Shown here: positions 9,943 through 19,262 of the stretch, one piece after another | Numbering within the stretch: position 1 is the first letter of the stretch | How the letters are laid out: each line of letters begins with the position of its first letter | NCBI GenBank assembly: GCA_015654675.1 | Contig: JAATGM010000035.1 | Coordinates: 1 to 64,000 of the forward strand | Origin: Planctomycetota bacterium | GTDB lineage: Bacteria; Planctomycetota; Phycisphaerae; UBA1845; UTPLA1 | Length of the DNA stretch: 64,000 nucleotides | Reading direction: 5' to 3' | Translations under genes and position numbers: made by a program | The notes under the pieces: model-generated | The model's input: only the letters and a program-made list of their open reading frames with translations | Told to the model about the DNA's origin: nothing | The model's database searches: none

Positions 9943-10818
9943 ATGAATCATAAAGAGCTGTTGAAGAAGGTGCGGCGCATCCACATCCGCACGCTGCACA
10001 TGGCGAACGACTTGTTCGCGGGCCAATATCATTCCGCCTTCAAGGGCCGCGGTATGGAGTTCGAAGAGGTCCGCGAGTACCAGCCCGGCGACGACGTCCG
10101 TACGATCGACTGGAACGTCACGGCCCGCGCCGGACACCCGTTCGTCAAGCGCTTCCGCGAAGAGCGCGAGCTGACGGTCATGCTGGTGGTCGACGTGAGC
10201 CCGTCGCAGGGCTTCGGAACGCACACGCAGCTAAAGCGCGATCTGGTTGCCGAGGTGTGTGCGACGCTGGCGTTCTCCGCGATTTCGAATAACGACAAGA
10301 TCGGCCTGATCGCCTTCTCCGATCGGATCGAGAAGTACATCCCGCCCAAGAAAGGCACGTCGCACGTGCTGCGGGTGGTCCGCGAATTGGTGTCGCTCGA
10401 GGCCAAGGGCCACGGCACCGACGTCTCGGCGGCCATGGATTACCTCAATCTCGTCGTCCGGCGAAAGGCCGTCGTCTTTGTCGTCAGCGATTTCCAGGCC
10501 AGCGGCTACGAAAGCCCGATGCGGATTGCCCGCCGCCGGCACGATATCATCCCCATCACCGTGACAGACCACCGCGAAGTCGAATTGCCGAATGTGCGAT
10601 TCATGGACCTGGTCGACGGCGAGACCGGCGAGATGATCACGGTGGACACATCCAGCCGCGCCTTTCGCGATGAGTATCGCCGCCGCGCCCAGGGCGTCTT
10701 CGAATCGCGAAAGAAGGAATTCCGCCGCATGAAGATCGACCCGATCGATCTCTTCACCGGCCATTCCTTCGTCGAGCCGTTGCAGCGGTTCTTTCACGCC
10801 CGCGAGACCCGTGCCTGA
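9943..10818 (+). CDS. DUF58 domain protein of the MoxR/Bat operon
   Basis: A 291-residue soluble protein with the DUF58 core GRGMEFEEVREYQPGDDVR followed by IDWNVTARAGHPFVKRF and ELTVMLVVDVSPSQ. The C-terminal half resembles a VWA fold, with DVSPS in the MIDAS position and KAVVFVVSDFQ later. DUF58 proteins are nearly always encoded next to moxR and are thought to cooperate with it. GGGAGA lies 6 bases before the ATG, and the gap from moxR is 27 bases. A second, more distant DUF58 gene lies at 44218-45126. Confidence 0.9.
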   Translation: MNHKELLKKVRRIHIRTLHMANDLFAGQYHSAFKGRGMEFEEVREYQPGDDVRTIDWNVTARAGHPFVKRFREERELTVMLVVDVSPSQGFGTHTQLKRDLVAEVCATLAFSAISNNDKIGLIAFSDRIEKYIPPKKGTSHVLRVVRELVSLEAKGHGTDVSAAMDYLNLVVRRKAVVFVVSDFQASGYESPMRIARRRHDIIPITVTDHREVELPNVRFMDLVDGETGEMITVDTSSRAFRDEYRRRAQGVFESRKKEFRRMKIDPIDLFTGHSFVEPLQRFFHARETRA

Positions 10819-10869
10819 TCGGGCGGGCCGCCGACAACTGATTATCAAAGAGTGGGAGATTCTCGCATC

Positions 10870-12282
10870 ATGGATAGACCCAACCTGACCATTCCGCAGC
10901 GCGCCGCCGCACCGAGGCCCCTCCTGGACGGCCGCACCATTCTGTTCGCGGGCCTCATCGCCGTCTGGCTGGGCGTGATGGGTTGGCAGCAGTATCGAAC
11001 CCCGGGCCGACCGCGGGGCGCGCCGGCCAACACCACTTCGACGCTCTCACAGGCAGATCTCGAACAGCTCGCCCTGCGGCTCGAAGACAAGAATCTCTCG
11101 TCCGCCGCCGCAAACACATGGAATGAGTATCTGGCTGCCGCCAGTGTCCCCGCCGAGCGCGAAGCCCAGATTCGCGTGCGAATAGGTCGCCTCCTCCAGC
11201 AGGCCGGCCAGAACGAACAGGCCGTCGCCAACCTCTATCGCGCCGAAGCGCTCGCCGGCACAAACAAGGCGATTCTCGGTGAAGACTTCGCCGTTCGCGT
11301 CCGCGACTGTTTCCGCGAGATGGGCCGCTACGGCGAACTCACCCGCGAAGTCGAGGAGCGCACCTCGATCGCCAGCAACAACGGCGATCTCGCTGGTCGG
11401 CAGATCGTGGCCGAGATCGGCAGCGAGAAGATCACAACCGCCGACCTCGATCGCATGCTGCACGACGAAGTCGAAAGCATGATCCGCAGCTCACCCGGCA
11501 TCACGCCTGACCAGGTGTCCCAAGTTCGAAAGATGGCGCAGGAGCAATACGGCAACGCCGAGGCCCGCGGCCAGCTGCTTCAGCAGATCGTCATGCAACG
11601 CGTCCTCGCCCGCGAAGCTCGCGAGCGTAAGATCGACCAGGACGCCGCCTACCGCGACCGCCTCGTCCACGAGGCCGACACGCTGCTTGCGTCCGCGCTG
11701 ACAAACAAAGTTACCGAAGAACGCGCCAGCATCACTCCCGCCGACATCGAACGTTTCTACGCCGCCAATAAGCAGCACTACGAAACACCCGCCCGCGGCC
11801 AACTCGCCCAGATCGTCTGCAAATCAAAGGACGACGCGGCTAAGGTAATCGAACTTCTCGACGGCGGCGCAAAATTCGAAAAGCTCGCCCAGGATCGCTC
11901 AACTGACGCTAGTACCAAATCCGCCGGCGGCGCCCTCCGCGACCCCCTGCGGGCCGACGGAAACGATGTTCCCGGCGCGGGCGAGAATAAGGACCTTCAC
12001 GCCAAACTCTGGAATCTCAAGTCCGGTGAATACACGAAAGATTCCTGTCAGGTCGGCGACAACTGGATCGTCTATCTGATGGTGGACAAACAAGACGCCC
12101 ATACGCCGAAGCTCGCCGACATCCACGATCGCGTTGAAAGCGATTGCCGTCAGGCCCGTCGCGGCGAAATCCTCCAGCAATACGTCCAGGAGATGTTCAA
12201 GAAGTACGACGTGAAACTCCATCGCGGCGCGGTCGCCGCCACGTCGCAGTCCGCTCAAACCGCACAGGCGAAGGGATCATGA
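10870..12282 (+). CDS. Membrane-anchored parvulin-type peptidyl-prolyl isomerase (PpiC/SurA-like)
   Basis: A 470-residue protein with a short cytoplasmic N-terminus, one membrane helix (TILFAGLIAVWLGVMG, about residues 18-34), a helical SurA_N-like region (KITTADLDRMLHDEVESMI), and a C-terminal parvulin domain (YETPARGQLAQIVCKSKDDA, then AGGALRDPL). Such proteins assist folding of exported proteins. Its location between DUF58 and the BatD-like lipoprotein suggests it folds the extracytoplasmic parts of the Bat complex; this is inference. ATG at 10870 was chosen over GTG at 10852 because GGGAGA sits 10 bases before it. The stop overlaps the next ATG by four bases. Confidence 0.85.
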   Translation: MDRPNLTIPQRAAAPRPLLDGRTILFAGLIAVWLGVMGWQQYRTPGRPRGAPANTTSTLSQADLEQLALRLEDKNLSSAAANTWNEYLAAASVPAEREAQIRVRIGRLLQQAGQNEQAVANLYRAEALAGTNKAILGEDFAVRVRDCFREMGRYGELTREVEERTSIASNNGDLAGRQIVAEIGSEKITTADLDRMLHDEVESMIRSSPGITPDQVSQVRKMAQEQYGNAEARGQLLQQIVMQRVLAREARERKIDQDAAYRDRLVHEADTLLASALTNKVTEERASITPADIERFYAANKQHYETPARGQLAQIVCKSKDDAAKVIELLDGGAKFEKLAQDRSTDASTKSAGGALRDPLRADGNDVPGAGENKDLHAKLWNLKSGEYTKDSCQVGDNWIVYLMVDKQDAHTPKLADIHDRVESDCRQARRGEILQQYVQEMFKKYDVKLHRGAVAATSQSAQTAQAKGS

Positions 12283-13334
12283 CTCGTCGAATCGTTCTGA
12301 CATCCTGCATGGCGCTGGCCGTCGCACTGCTCGCGTCCGGTTGCAAACGCGAACAGGCCAAAGGCGTCGCCTCGACCCAGCCCGCCCCGCAACCCGTCGT
12401 GAAGACGGGCGAGCGCGGCCCAGTCAAGGTCACTGTCCGGCTCGATCGCGATCGCACCAGCGTTGCTGACCCGATCGAACTGTCAATCGAAGCGAAAACC
12501 GAACCCGGCGTCGACATTCGCATGCCCAAGTTCGGCGAGGTCGCGCAAGGCCTCAGCATCCGCGACTTCACCGACAAGACTCCGAAGCCCGCAGACAAAA
12601 CGCCAACCTGGACGCGCACCTACAAGCTCGAAAGCTTCGTCTCCGGCAAGGTCGATCTGCCGCCGGTCAAGGTCGAGTTCACCGATAAGCGCCAGCGCGA
12701 CGCCGCAACGACGCAGCCCGCCATCGCCTCGTCCGTCGAAGTCGAACCGATCACCCTCACCGTCGAATCGCTCCTGGCCGGCAAGTTCGACCCGCAGAAA
12801 TTCAACGACGTCAAAGGCGCCGTCGCGCTTCAGCGGCCGCGCTCGTGGATTATCCTGGCATGGGGAGCCGGAGCCGTCGCCGCGCTGCTCGCCGTTGGGG
12901 CAACGGTGTGGTATCTGCGGCGGCGGCATAATATTCAACGCCAGGTGCAGATGCCGCCCCATCAGTGGGCCCTCATCGAGCTGCACCGCCTGCTGGCCGA
13001 AGATCTGGTCGGCAAAGGCATGGTCGCCGACTTCTACTATCGACTTAACGCCCTGCTCCGCCGCTACATCGAGCTGCGCTTCGGCCTCAACGCCGCAGAG
13101 CAGACCAGCGAAGAGTTCCTCCGCGCCCTGCAGACCGACGACCGGCTGCCGCGCGAACACGCCGGCGCGTTGCGAGACTTCATCTCCGCCTGCGACCCGG
13201 TGAAATACGCCCGCTATCAGCCCGATCGCGAGGAGATCGAACAAGTGTTCAACGCAGCCCGCGACTTCATCCTCAGCACGCAGCAGCGCGAGCTTGAGAT
13301 CGAAGTCGAACCCGTAGAGGCGGTGGCAGCATGA
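12279..13334 (+). CDS. BatD/DUF4381-like lipoprotein with one membrane helix
   Basis: A 351-residue protein starting MTRRIVLTSCMALAVALL and then ASGCKR, a lipobox with the cysteine at about residue 22. The following beta-rich domain (VKVTVRLDRDRTSVADPIEL) resembles the start of BatD-type domains. Next come a membrane helix (IILAWGAGAVAALLAVGATV, about residue 190) and a C-terminal cytoplasmic helical domain with FYYRLNALLRRYIELRFG, as seen in DUF4381-like proteins of MoxR operons. Combining a lipobox with an internal membrane helix is unusual; both are visible, but cleavage is inferred. Overlaps of four bases on both sides imply translational coupling. Confidence 0.75.
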   Translation: MTRRIVLTSCMALAVALLASGCKREQAKGVASTQPAPQPVVKTGERGPVKVTVRLDRDRTSVADPIELSIEAKTEPGVDIRMPKFGEVAQGLSIRDFTDKTPKPADKTPTWTRTYKLESFVSGKVDLPPVKVEFTDKRQRDAATTQPAIASSVEVEPITLTVESLLAGKFDPQKFNDVKGAVALQRPRSWIILAWGAGAVAALLAVGATVWYLRRRHNIQRQVQMPPHQWALIELHRLLAEDLVGKGMVADFYYRLNALLRRYIELRFGLNAAEQTSEEFLRALQTDDRLPREHAGALRDFISACDPVKYARYQPDREEIEQVFNAARDFILSTQQRELEIEVEPVEAVAA

Positions 13335-14500
13335 CGCTTCATTCCCCCTGGTTCTTGCTCGGCCTGCTAATGCTCCCGCTCATCTGGTGGCGCTGGTGGG
13401 ATCCGGCCCGCCGAGCTGCGATCGTCTTTTCCGATATCTCGCGCCTCAAGCTCAGCGCCGGCAGCTGGCGGACGCACCTGCGTCTCCTTCTGCCCATGCT
13501 CCGAACGGTCGCGGCAACGGCACTCGTCGTCGCCCTCGCCCGCCCGCAGCAGGGCAACGAGCAGACCCGCATTTTCAGCGAAGGCGTCGCCATGCAGCTC
13601 GTCGCCGACGTCTCCGGCAGTATGAACGCCATGGACTTCGAGTTGGATGGCAAGCCCGCCTCGCGCGTCGATGTCCTCAAGAGGGAAGTGACCGACTTCG
13701 TCAAAGGTAACGGCAAGGATTTGCCCGGCCGCCCAAACGACCTGCTCGGCCTCATCACCTTCGCCCGCTACGCCGACAGCGCCTGTCCGCTGACCCTCGA
13801 CAATGCCAACCTGGTCAACATCGTTAGCAAGACTCGCGCGAAGAACGACATCGAAGACCAGCGCAAGCTCCGCGAGATCGAGCTCGAATTCCGCCGCCGC
13901 CAGCTCTCGGGCGCTTCCGAGTCCGAGCTCCGCGAAATTCAAAACCAGTACCGCCTCATCGCCGAAGAAGACGGCACCGCCATCGGCGACGCCATCGGCC
14001 TCGGCCTCGAACGCCTCGACCAGGCCACCAAGGGCAAAGCCGCCTCAGGCAAGGCCCCCATCAAGAGCCGAGTCCTGGTGCTCATCACCGACGGCAAGCA
14101 GACCGTGCCCGACTCGATCGACCCGGTCGAAGCCGCCAAGATCGCCAAGCCGCTCGGCATAAAGATTCACACGATTCTCGTCGGCCGCGAGGCCAACGTC
14201 CCCGTCCAGCGTCTGAACCCCATCACCGGCGAGCCCGAATACATCGCCGCCAATTTCGAAGTCGACGAGGACACCCTGAAGGAAGTCGCCAACGAAACTG
14301 GCGGCAAGTTCTTCCGGGCCACCGATACCGACGCACTGCACGACATCTGCCGCGACATCGACAAAATGGAGCGCACCAAGACCGACGAAAAGCGCTATAT
14401 GCAATACACCGAGAAGAGTGGCCCGTGGCTCTGGGCGGCCTTCGCGTGCATCGCCGCCGAGATCTGTCTGGCCAACTCCTTCCTCCGGAAGATTCCATAA
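13331..14500 (+). CDS. batA: BatA-like von Willebrand A membrane protein
   Basis: A 389-residue protein with two N-terminal membrane helices (FLLGLLMLPLIWWRWW and a second near residue 55), a VWA domain and a C-terminal helix (PWLWAAFACIAAEICLANS). The MIDAS residues are intact: DVSGSMN, the threonine in DGTAIGDAIG, and LITDGKQT. Between the PLTLDN strand and the TAIGDA loop there is an extra charged helix-like stretch of about 40 residues (roughly RAKNDIEDQRKLREIELEFR onward) that I do not expect in BatA. Bat proteins are linked to stress tolerance in Bacteroides and to envelope complexes elsewhere. It starts inside the preceding stop (ATGA). Confidence 0.88.
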   Translation: MTLHSPWFLLGLLMLPLIWWRWWDPARRAAIVFSDISRLKLSAGSWRTHLRLLLPMLRTVAATALVVALARPQQGNEQTRIFSEGVAMQLVADVSGSMNAMDFELDGKPASRVDVLKREVTDFVKGNGKDLPGRPNDLLGLITFARYADSACPLTLDNANLVNIVSKTRAKNDIEDQRKLREIELEFRRRQLSGASESELREIQNQYRLIAEEDGTAIGDAIGLGLERLDQATKGKAASGKAPIKSRVLVLITDGKQTVPDSIDPVEAAKIAKPLGIKIHTILVGREANVPVQRLNPITGEPEYIAANFEVDEDTLKEVANETGGKFFRATDTDALHDICRDIDKMERTKTDEKRYMQYTEKSGPWLWAAFACIAAEICLANSFLRKIP

Positions 14501-14511
14501 GGGATGACCCA

Positions 14512-15549
14512 GTGAACGCCATCCGTTTCGACAATCTGCAATACCTTCACCTGCTCTGGCTCGTGCCGGTGCTGGCCGGCGTCTTCGCCGCGGGTTTCGC
14601 CCTGAAGGATCGCGCCCTCCGCGCCTTCGCATCGGCCAACCTGTTCGGAACGCTGATGCCCAACGTCAGTCGCGGTCGACAGTGGTTCAAGGCCGGCCTC
14701 GTCCTGGCCGCTCTTGCCTTGCTCATCGTCTCCCTCGTCGGCCCGCGCTGGGGCACCTACTGGGAAGACGTCCACGCCAAAGGCCTCGATCTGATGATCT
14801 GTCTCGACGTATCCAAGAGCATGCTCGCAAGCGACGTGAAGCCCAACCGCCTCGATCGCGCCAAGCAGGACATTCGCGACCTCGTCTCGGCCCTGCCCGG
14901 CGACCGGGTTGGCCTCGTTGCCTTCGCCGGCAAGCCCAGCATGAAGTGCCCGCTCACAATCGACTACGGCTTCTTCCGCCTCGTTCTCGACGACATCACC
15001 ACCGGCGCCGCCCCGCTCGGCGGCACCAACATCGGCGATGCCATCCGTGTCGCCGCCGATTCCTTCGACGACCACGTCAAAAATCACAAAGCCATCGTCG
15101 TCATCACGGACGGCGAAGATCAGGAAAGCTACCCGGTCGAGGCCGCCGAAAAAGTCTTCCGCGACAAAGGCATCCGCGTCTTCACCATCGGCCTCGGCGA
15201 TGCCGGCCACGGCTCACGCATCCCCGCGGCTGAAAAAGGCGACTTCGTCATGCACGAAGGCCAGCAGGTCTGGTCCAAGATGAATCCCAAGGCCCTGCAG
15301 GACATCGCCCTCGCCGGCCACGGTGCGTATGTCCCCGCCGGCACGCAAAACATCGAACTCGATCGCATCTACAATGAAAAAATCGCACCGCTCGACAAGC
15401 GCGAATTCGAAGCGAAGAAGGTTCAGCGGCAATACGCTCGCTACCAGGTCTTCGCCGCAATGGCGCTGCTGCTCCTCCTGGCGGAGACGCTGATGAGCGA
15501 GCTTCGCGGTGGCAAGCGGGCCGCTCCGCCCGCGGGAGCGGTGGCATGA
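14512..15549 (+). CDS. batB: BatB-like von Willebrand A membrane protein
   Basis: A 345-residue second VWA protein: two N-terminal helices, a VWA domain with intact MIDAS (CLDVSKSM, GGTNIGDAI, VVITDGEDQ), and a C-terminal helix near residue 320 (VFAAMALLLLLAETLM). It lacks the long insertion of its neighbour. The GTG at 14512 is the best start: AAGGGATG lies about 8 bases upstream and the next residues (VNAIRFDNLQYLHLLW) match family N-termini. The VWA pair presumably assembles with BatC, BatD and BatE in the envelope (family knowledge). Its end overlaps the next gene by four bases. Confidence 0.88.
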   Translation: MNAIRFDNLQYLHLLWLVPVLAGVFAAGFALKDRALRAFASANLFGTLMPNVSRGRQWFKAGLVLAALALLIVSLVGPRWGTYWEDVHAKGLDLMICLDVSKSMLASDVKPNRLDRAKQDIRDLVSALPGDRVGLVAFAGKPSMKCPLTIDYGFFRLVLDDITTGAAPLGGTNIGDAIRVAADSFDDHVKNHKAIVVITDGEDQESYPVEAAEKVFRDKGIRVFTIGLGDAGHGSRIPAAEKGDFVMHEGQQVWSKMNPKALQDIALAGHGAYVPAGTQNIELDRIYNEKIAPLDKREFEAKKVQRQYARYQVFAAMALLLLLAETLMSELRGGKRAAPPAGAVA

Positions 15550-16556
15550 CGCCGATGACTTCACTCAATATGTACTCGAATCGATCGATCGCCCGCTTTG
15601 CGTTTGCCGTCGCTCTGACGGCCGCCTTCTCCGCGTCCGCCAGAGCCGACAGCCGCCTCGCCGCCGCCGAAGCGGTCGCGCAAGGCAAGCAGCTCCTCGA
15701 AGCCGGTAAGTACGATGATGCCCTCGATTATTTCAAAAAGGCCGAGGTCGATCTCCCCGATTCAGCCGAGATTGCCTACGACCGCGGCATCGCCCTCTAC
15801 CGCAAGGCCGAGTTCGACAAGGCCAAAGACGCCTTCATGAACGCCCTGCGAACCCGCGAGCCGGCCTTGGAGGCCAAGTCGAAGTTCAATCTCGGCAACT
15901 GCGCCTACTCGACGGCATTGCAGAAGCTCACCGACCTCTCGGGCGCAATCGACGAGTTGCGTAAGGCGATCACCTACTGGCGCGATTCGCTCGATCTCAA
16001 TCCGGAGGATGCCGAAGCCCGGCAAAACATCGAAACCGCGCAGCTCCTGATCAAGGACCTTCTCGATAAAGAGAAGAAGCGCCAGGAAGAAGAGCAGAAG
16101 AAACAGCAGGACGAGAAGAAAAACCCGGAAAGCCAGCCGACTTCGCAGCCCGATCAGAAGGACCAGAAGGACCAACAGCAGCAGGACCAGCAACAAAAGG
16201 ATCAGCAGAAGCAGGATCAACAGAACAAAGATCAGCAAAACAAGGACAAGCAGAAAAACGACCAGCAGAAAAACCAGCAAAACCCGCAGCAGCAGAAAAA
16301 GCAGCAGCCCAAGCAGGACCCCAAGGACCAGAAGGGCAAGGACAAAGACAAGGAAAAGCAGAAGCAGGAAGAGCAGAAGAAGAAGGACCAGCAGCAGCAG
16401 CGCGAGCAGGCCCAGATGAAGCGCGATCAGATGTCGCGCGAAGATGCCGAGCGAAAGCTGCAGGCCATCCGAGACAAAGAACGCGCCCGACGCGAAGATA
16501 AGCGCAAACGCGAAGCCACTGAGGCCGGCCGCATGCCGGTCGATCGAGACTGGTAA
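15546..16556 (+). CDS. batC: BatC-like TPR protein with a Q/K-rich low-complexity tail
   Basis: A 336-residue exported protein: signal peptide (FAFAVALTAAFSASARAD), three to four TPR units (residues 40-170, e.g. GKYDDALDYFKKAEVDLP), then about 130 residues made almost entirely of Q, K, D, E and N (DQQQQDQQQKDQQKQDQQ and similar). It ends with a basic helix. This layout, and its position between two VWA genes and BatD, match BatC. The charged tail is probably an extended coiled or disordered linker. GGGAGCGG lies about 6 bases before the ATG. The repetitive DNA at 16060-16400 is simply this coding tract. Confidence 0.85.
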   Translation: MTPMTSLNMYSNRSIARFAFAVALTAAFSASARADSRLAAAEAVAQGKQLLEAGKYDDALDYFKKAEVDLPDSAEIAYDRGIALYRKAEFDKAKDAFMNALRTREPALEAKSKFNLGNCAYSTALQKLTDLSGAIDELRKAITYWRDSLDLNPEDAEARQNIETAQLLIKDLLDKEKKRQEEEQKKQQDEKKNPESQPTSQPDQKDQKDQQQQDQQQKDQQKQDQQNKDQQNKDKQKNDQQKNQQNPQQQKKQQPKQDPKDQKGKDKDKEKQKQEEQKKKDQQQQREQAQMKRDQMSREDAERKLQAIRDKERARREDKRKREATEAGRMPVDRDW

Positions 16557-18334
16557 TGACTAATCGTGCAACACTGCTGCTGACCGCGACCCTCGCGGGC
16601 CTGTGCGCTGCCTCGGCGTCGGCGGGGGCGATCCAGGTCTCCGCCAAGCTCTCCAGCGTCACCGCCCGTGTCGACGAGGAAGTCGTACTCACCGTCACCA
16701 TCCGGGATGCCCAGGTCGTTAAGACCCCGATCATCCAAAGAGTCGACACCATGCAGATCGCGCTCGTCGGACTCCCCAGTCGCTCAAGCGGCATGAATAT
16801 CGACAACGGTCGCGTTCAGCAGTGGAACGAGTGGTCTTATCGCTTCTCAGTCATCCCTAAGAAAATGGGTCGGCTTACCGTCCCGGGCGTCCGAGTCCGC
16901 GCCGACAACAAAGACTACACCACCAGCCCCCTCACCCTCGTCGTTGGCCGCGGCGAATCGGGCAAGCCGCTCATCGTCGAAGTCGAAACCACTTCGCGCG
17001 AGGCCTACGTCGAGGAGCCCATTAAAGCCACCCTCCGCATCTGGCTCCGCGTCTATCGCCAGGATGATCTGACCCTGAATCCGCGACAGATGTGGAGCAT
17101 CGTTGACGGCCGGGCCAGCGACTTCGGCGTCTTCGGCGAACCCGCCTACGTCGACATGCGCGTCCGCGAGGAAAGCGACGGCAGCGCCGCCAGCTACTAC
17201 GTCTTCGAAAAAGAGGGAACGATCTACCCCGATCAACCCGGACCGCTCAAACTCGGCGACATCCACGTCACCGTGAACTACCCGCAGTTTCTGTCGCAGG
17301 GAGTCTTCGGCGACCTCCAGATGACGCGTAGCACGCGCATCGCCGGCGTGCCGGGCACCGTCAACATTGTCGTCAAGCCGCTCCCCGACGACGGCCGCCC
17401 CGCCGACTTCAATGGCGCCGTCGGCCGCTTCACCATCGCTTCATCGGCTACGCCTACCAGCGTCACGGTTGGCGATCCGATCACCCTGACCCTTGAGATC
17501 CGGGGTGCCGGCCGGCTTGAGCGCGTCAGCGCCCCGTTGCTCAGCAAGGTCGAATCCCTCTCACGCGAATTCAAGATCCCCGACGAGCCGCTCGCCGGAA
17601 AAATCCGCGGCGACGCAAAGGTCTTCACCCAGACCATTCGCGCAGCCAACGATTCCGTGAAGGAAATCCCGCCCATCCCGTTCAGCTTCTTTGACACGAG
17701 CACCGGGCGCTTCGAGACCGCCTACTCGCAGCCCATCCCGCTCAAGGTGATGGCCGGGAACAACCTCTCGCTATCGCAGGTAGTGGAAGCCGAGCCGGCC
17801 AGAACCCGGCCCGCCAAACCAATCGTCGAACGCAACGAGGGCCTGCTCGCCAATTACATTGACGACGCCGATCTGCTCAAGACGCAGCGCATCGAGTTCG
17901 GCTGGCCCTGGGCCGCCGCTGGTCTCGGATTCCCGCTGGCCTACATGGGCCTCGTCGTCGTCCAGCGTCGCAACGACCGCATCGCCGGAGATTCCGCCTA
18001 CCGCCGCAGGACGCGAGCCGAGAGCGAAGCCCGCCGTCGACTCTCCGCCGCACGATCATTGGCCGGCGCGCCCGCCGCCTCGCAACTCGCCGCTGCCGTC
18101 ACCGGCTACCTGGCCGATCGGCTGAACGTCCCCGGCGAAGCCATGACCCGCGATGAAGCCCGCCGCCTCCTAGCCGACAAGAACGCGAATCCGACTGTCG
18201 CCGCGGAAGTGGACGGTCTCCTCGCCGACCTTGAACTCGCCCAATTCGCCGGTCTCGCGGCTGCGCCATCGTCCGACCTCATCGATCGAGCGACGGGCTG
18301 CCTCGACAATCTGGAAAGCGAGCGCCTGCGATGA
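16556..18334 (+). CDS. batD: BatD-like protein
   Basis: A 592-residue protein with a signal peptide (TLLLTATLAGLCAASASAG), several immunoglobulin-like beta domains (starting KLSSVTARVDEEVVLTV; later TPTSVTVGDPITLTLEIRG), one membrane helix near residue 455 (GFPLAYMGLVVV) and a helical cytoplasmic tail. This is the BatD (oxygen tolerance) arrangement. It is longer than the upstream BatD-like lipoprotein at 12279, so the operon carries two related proteins. Its start codon overlaps the preceding stop by one base (TAATG). Confidence 0.85.
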   Translation: MTNRATLLLTATLAGLCAASASAGAIQVSAKLSSVTARVDEEVVLTVTIRDAQVVKTPIIQRVDTMQIALVGLPSRSSGMNIDNGRVQQWNEWSYRFSVIPKKMGRLTVPGVRVRADNKDYTTSPLTLVVGRGESGKPLIVEVETTSREAYVEEPIKATLRIWLRVYRQDDLTLNPRQMWSIVDGRASDFGVFGEPAYVDMRVREESDGSAASYYVFEKEGTIYPDQPGPLKLGDIHVTVNYPQFLSQGVFGDLQMTRSTRIAGVPGTVNIVVKPLPDDGRPADFNGAVGRFTIASSATPTSVTVGDPITLTLEIRGAGRLERVSAPLLSKVESLSREFKIPDEPLAGKIRGDAKVFTQTIRAANDSVKEIPPIPFSFFDTSTGRFETAYSQPIPLKVMAGNNLSLSQVVEAEPARTRPAKPIVERNEGLLANYIDDADLLKTQRIEFGWPWAAAGLGFPLAYMGLVVVQRRNDRIAGDSAYRRRTRAESEARRRLSAARSLAGAPAASQLAAAVTGYLADRLNVPGEAMTRDEARRLLADKNANPTVAAEVDGLLADLELAQFAGLAAAPSSDLIDRATGCLDNLESERLR

Positions 18335-19140
18335 TGATCTCCCTGTTAACGATGCTCGCCCTCAGTGCCAACGGCATCAGCACCGCGCCCAGCTCGATCG
18401 AACACCAGCGCCAGACGCTCGCTGCCGCGAAGCAGTCCTTCGATGACGCCGCGAAGATCGGCTCGCGCGATCCCGACGCCGCCCGTCGCGGTTACCAAAA
18501 CGCCGCCAACAACTTCGAATCCCTCATCGACTCCGGCGTCGAAAACGGAAAGCTCTACTACAACCTCGGGAATACCTACGTCCGTCTCGGCAAGATCGGC
18601 AAAGCCATCGCCTGCTACCGCCGCGCCGAGCGGCTCAGCCCCGGCGACGCAAACCTCGTCGAAAATCTCCGCTTCGCCCGCTCCCTCCAGCAGGATCGCA
18701 TTGCCCAGCCGGCCACCGTCGACGCCCTCCGCTACCTTCTCTTCTGGCATTATGGACTGCCCCTAAATCTCCGCGCCTGGGCCGGCGCCTCCGCCTACAT
18801 CGCGCTCTGGCTCCTGCTCGCCATCGGCCTCTACTTCCGACCGCGACCGACCGCCCTCAAATGGGCGACCGCTAGCTGCGCGCTGGTCGCCGTTTCGCTC
18901 GCCGCGTCTGTCGCCTTCGATCTCTACGCCGGCCACGCCTCGCGCGCCGGCGTCCTCACCGCAGACAGTGTCATCCTTAGAAAAGGCAACGGCGATTCCT
19001 ACGAGCCCCGCTTCGATTACCGCTTCTCCGACGGCGTCGAATTCACAGTCGACGAGCCGCCCCGCGGAGATTGGATCCATGTCCGCCTGGCCGATGGCAA
19101 AGACGGCTGGATCCGTCGCGATCAGGCCGAGCTGATCTGA
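18331..19140 (+). CDS. batE: BatE-like TPR/SH3 membrane protein
   Basis: A 269-residue protein with N-terminal TPR units (NGKLYYNLGNTYVRLGKIG and KAIACYRRAERLSPGDANL), two membrane helices (residues 145-200) and a C-terminal SH3-like domain (ADSVILRKGNGDSYEPRF, then GDWIHVRLADGKDGWIRRD). TPR, two helices and SH3 is the BatE layout. It overlaps batD by four bases and ends the tightly coupled part of the operon; the following gap is 122 bases. Confidence 0.85.
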   Translation: MMISLLTMLALSANGISTAPSSIEHQRQTLAAAKQSFDDAAKIGSRDPDAARRGYQNAANNFESLIDSGVENGKLYYNLGNTYVRLGKIGKAIACYRRAERLSPGDANLVENLRFARSLQQDRIAQPATVDALRYLLFWHYGLPLNLRAWAGASAYIALWLLLAIGLYFRPRPTALKWATASCALVAVSLAASVAFDLYAGHASRAGVLTADSVILRKGNGDSYEPRFDYRFSDGVEFTVDEPPRGDWIHVRLADGKDGWIRRDQAELI

Positions 19141-19262
19141 CATCCCGCCAAACCGCCCTCCGCCCCATATTTCCTTTTCGTGAATGCCAAACCAGCGCTT
19201 GGCATGCTGCGACATCGCGTGATATCATTAAGAGGAAGAGTGGCAGCCGGGATGCAGCTTCC

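Noticed and set aside
16080-16400. Purine-rich imperfect repeat tract as a separate repeat element
   Set aside because: It is the coding sequence of the Q/K/D-rich BatC tail, in frame throughout.
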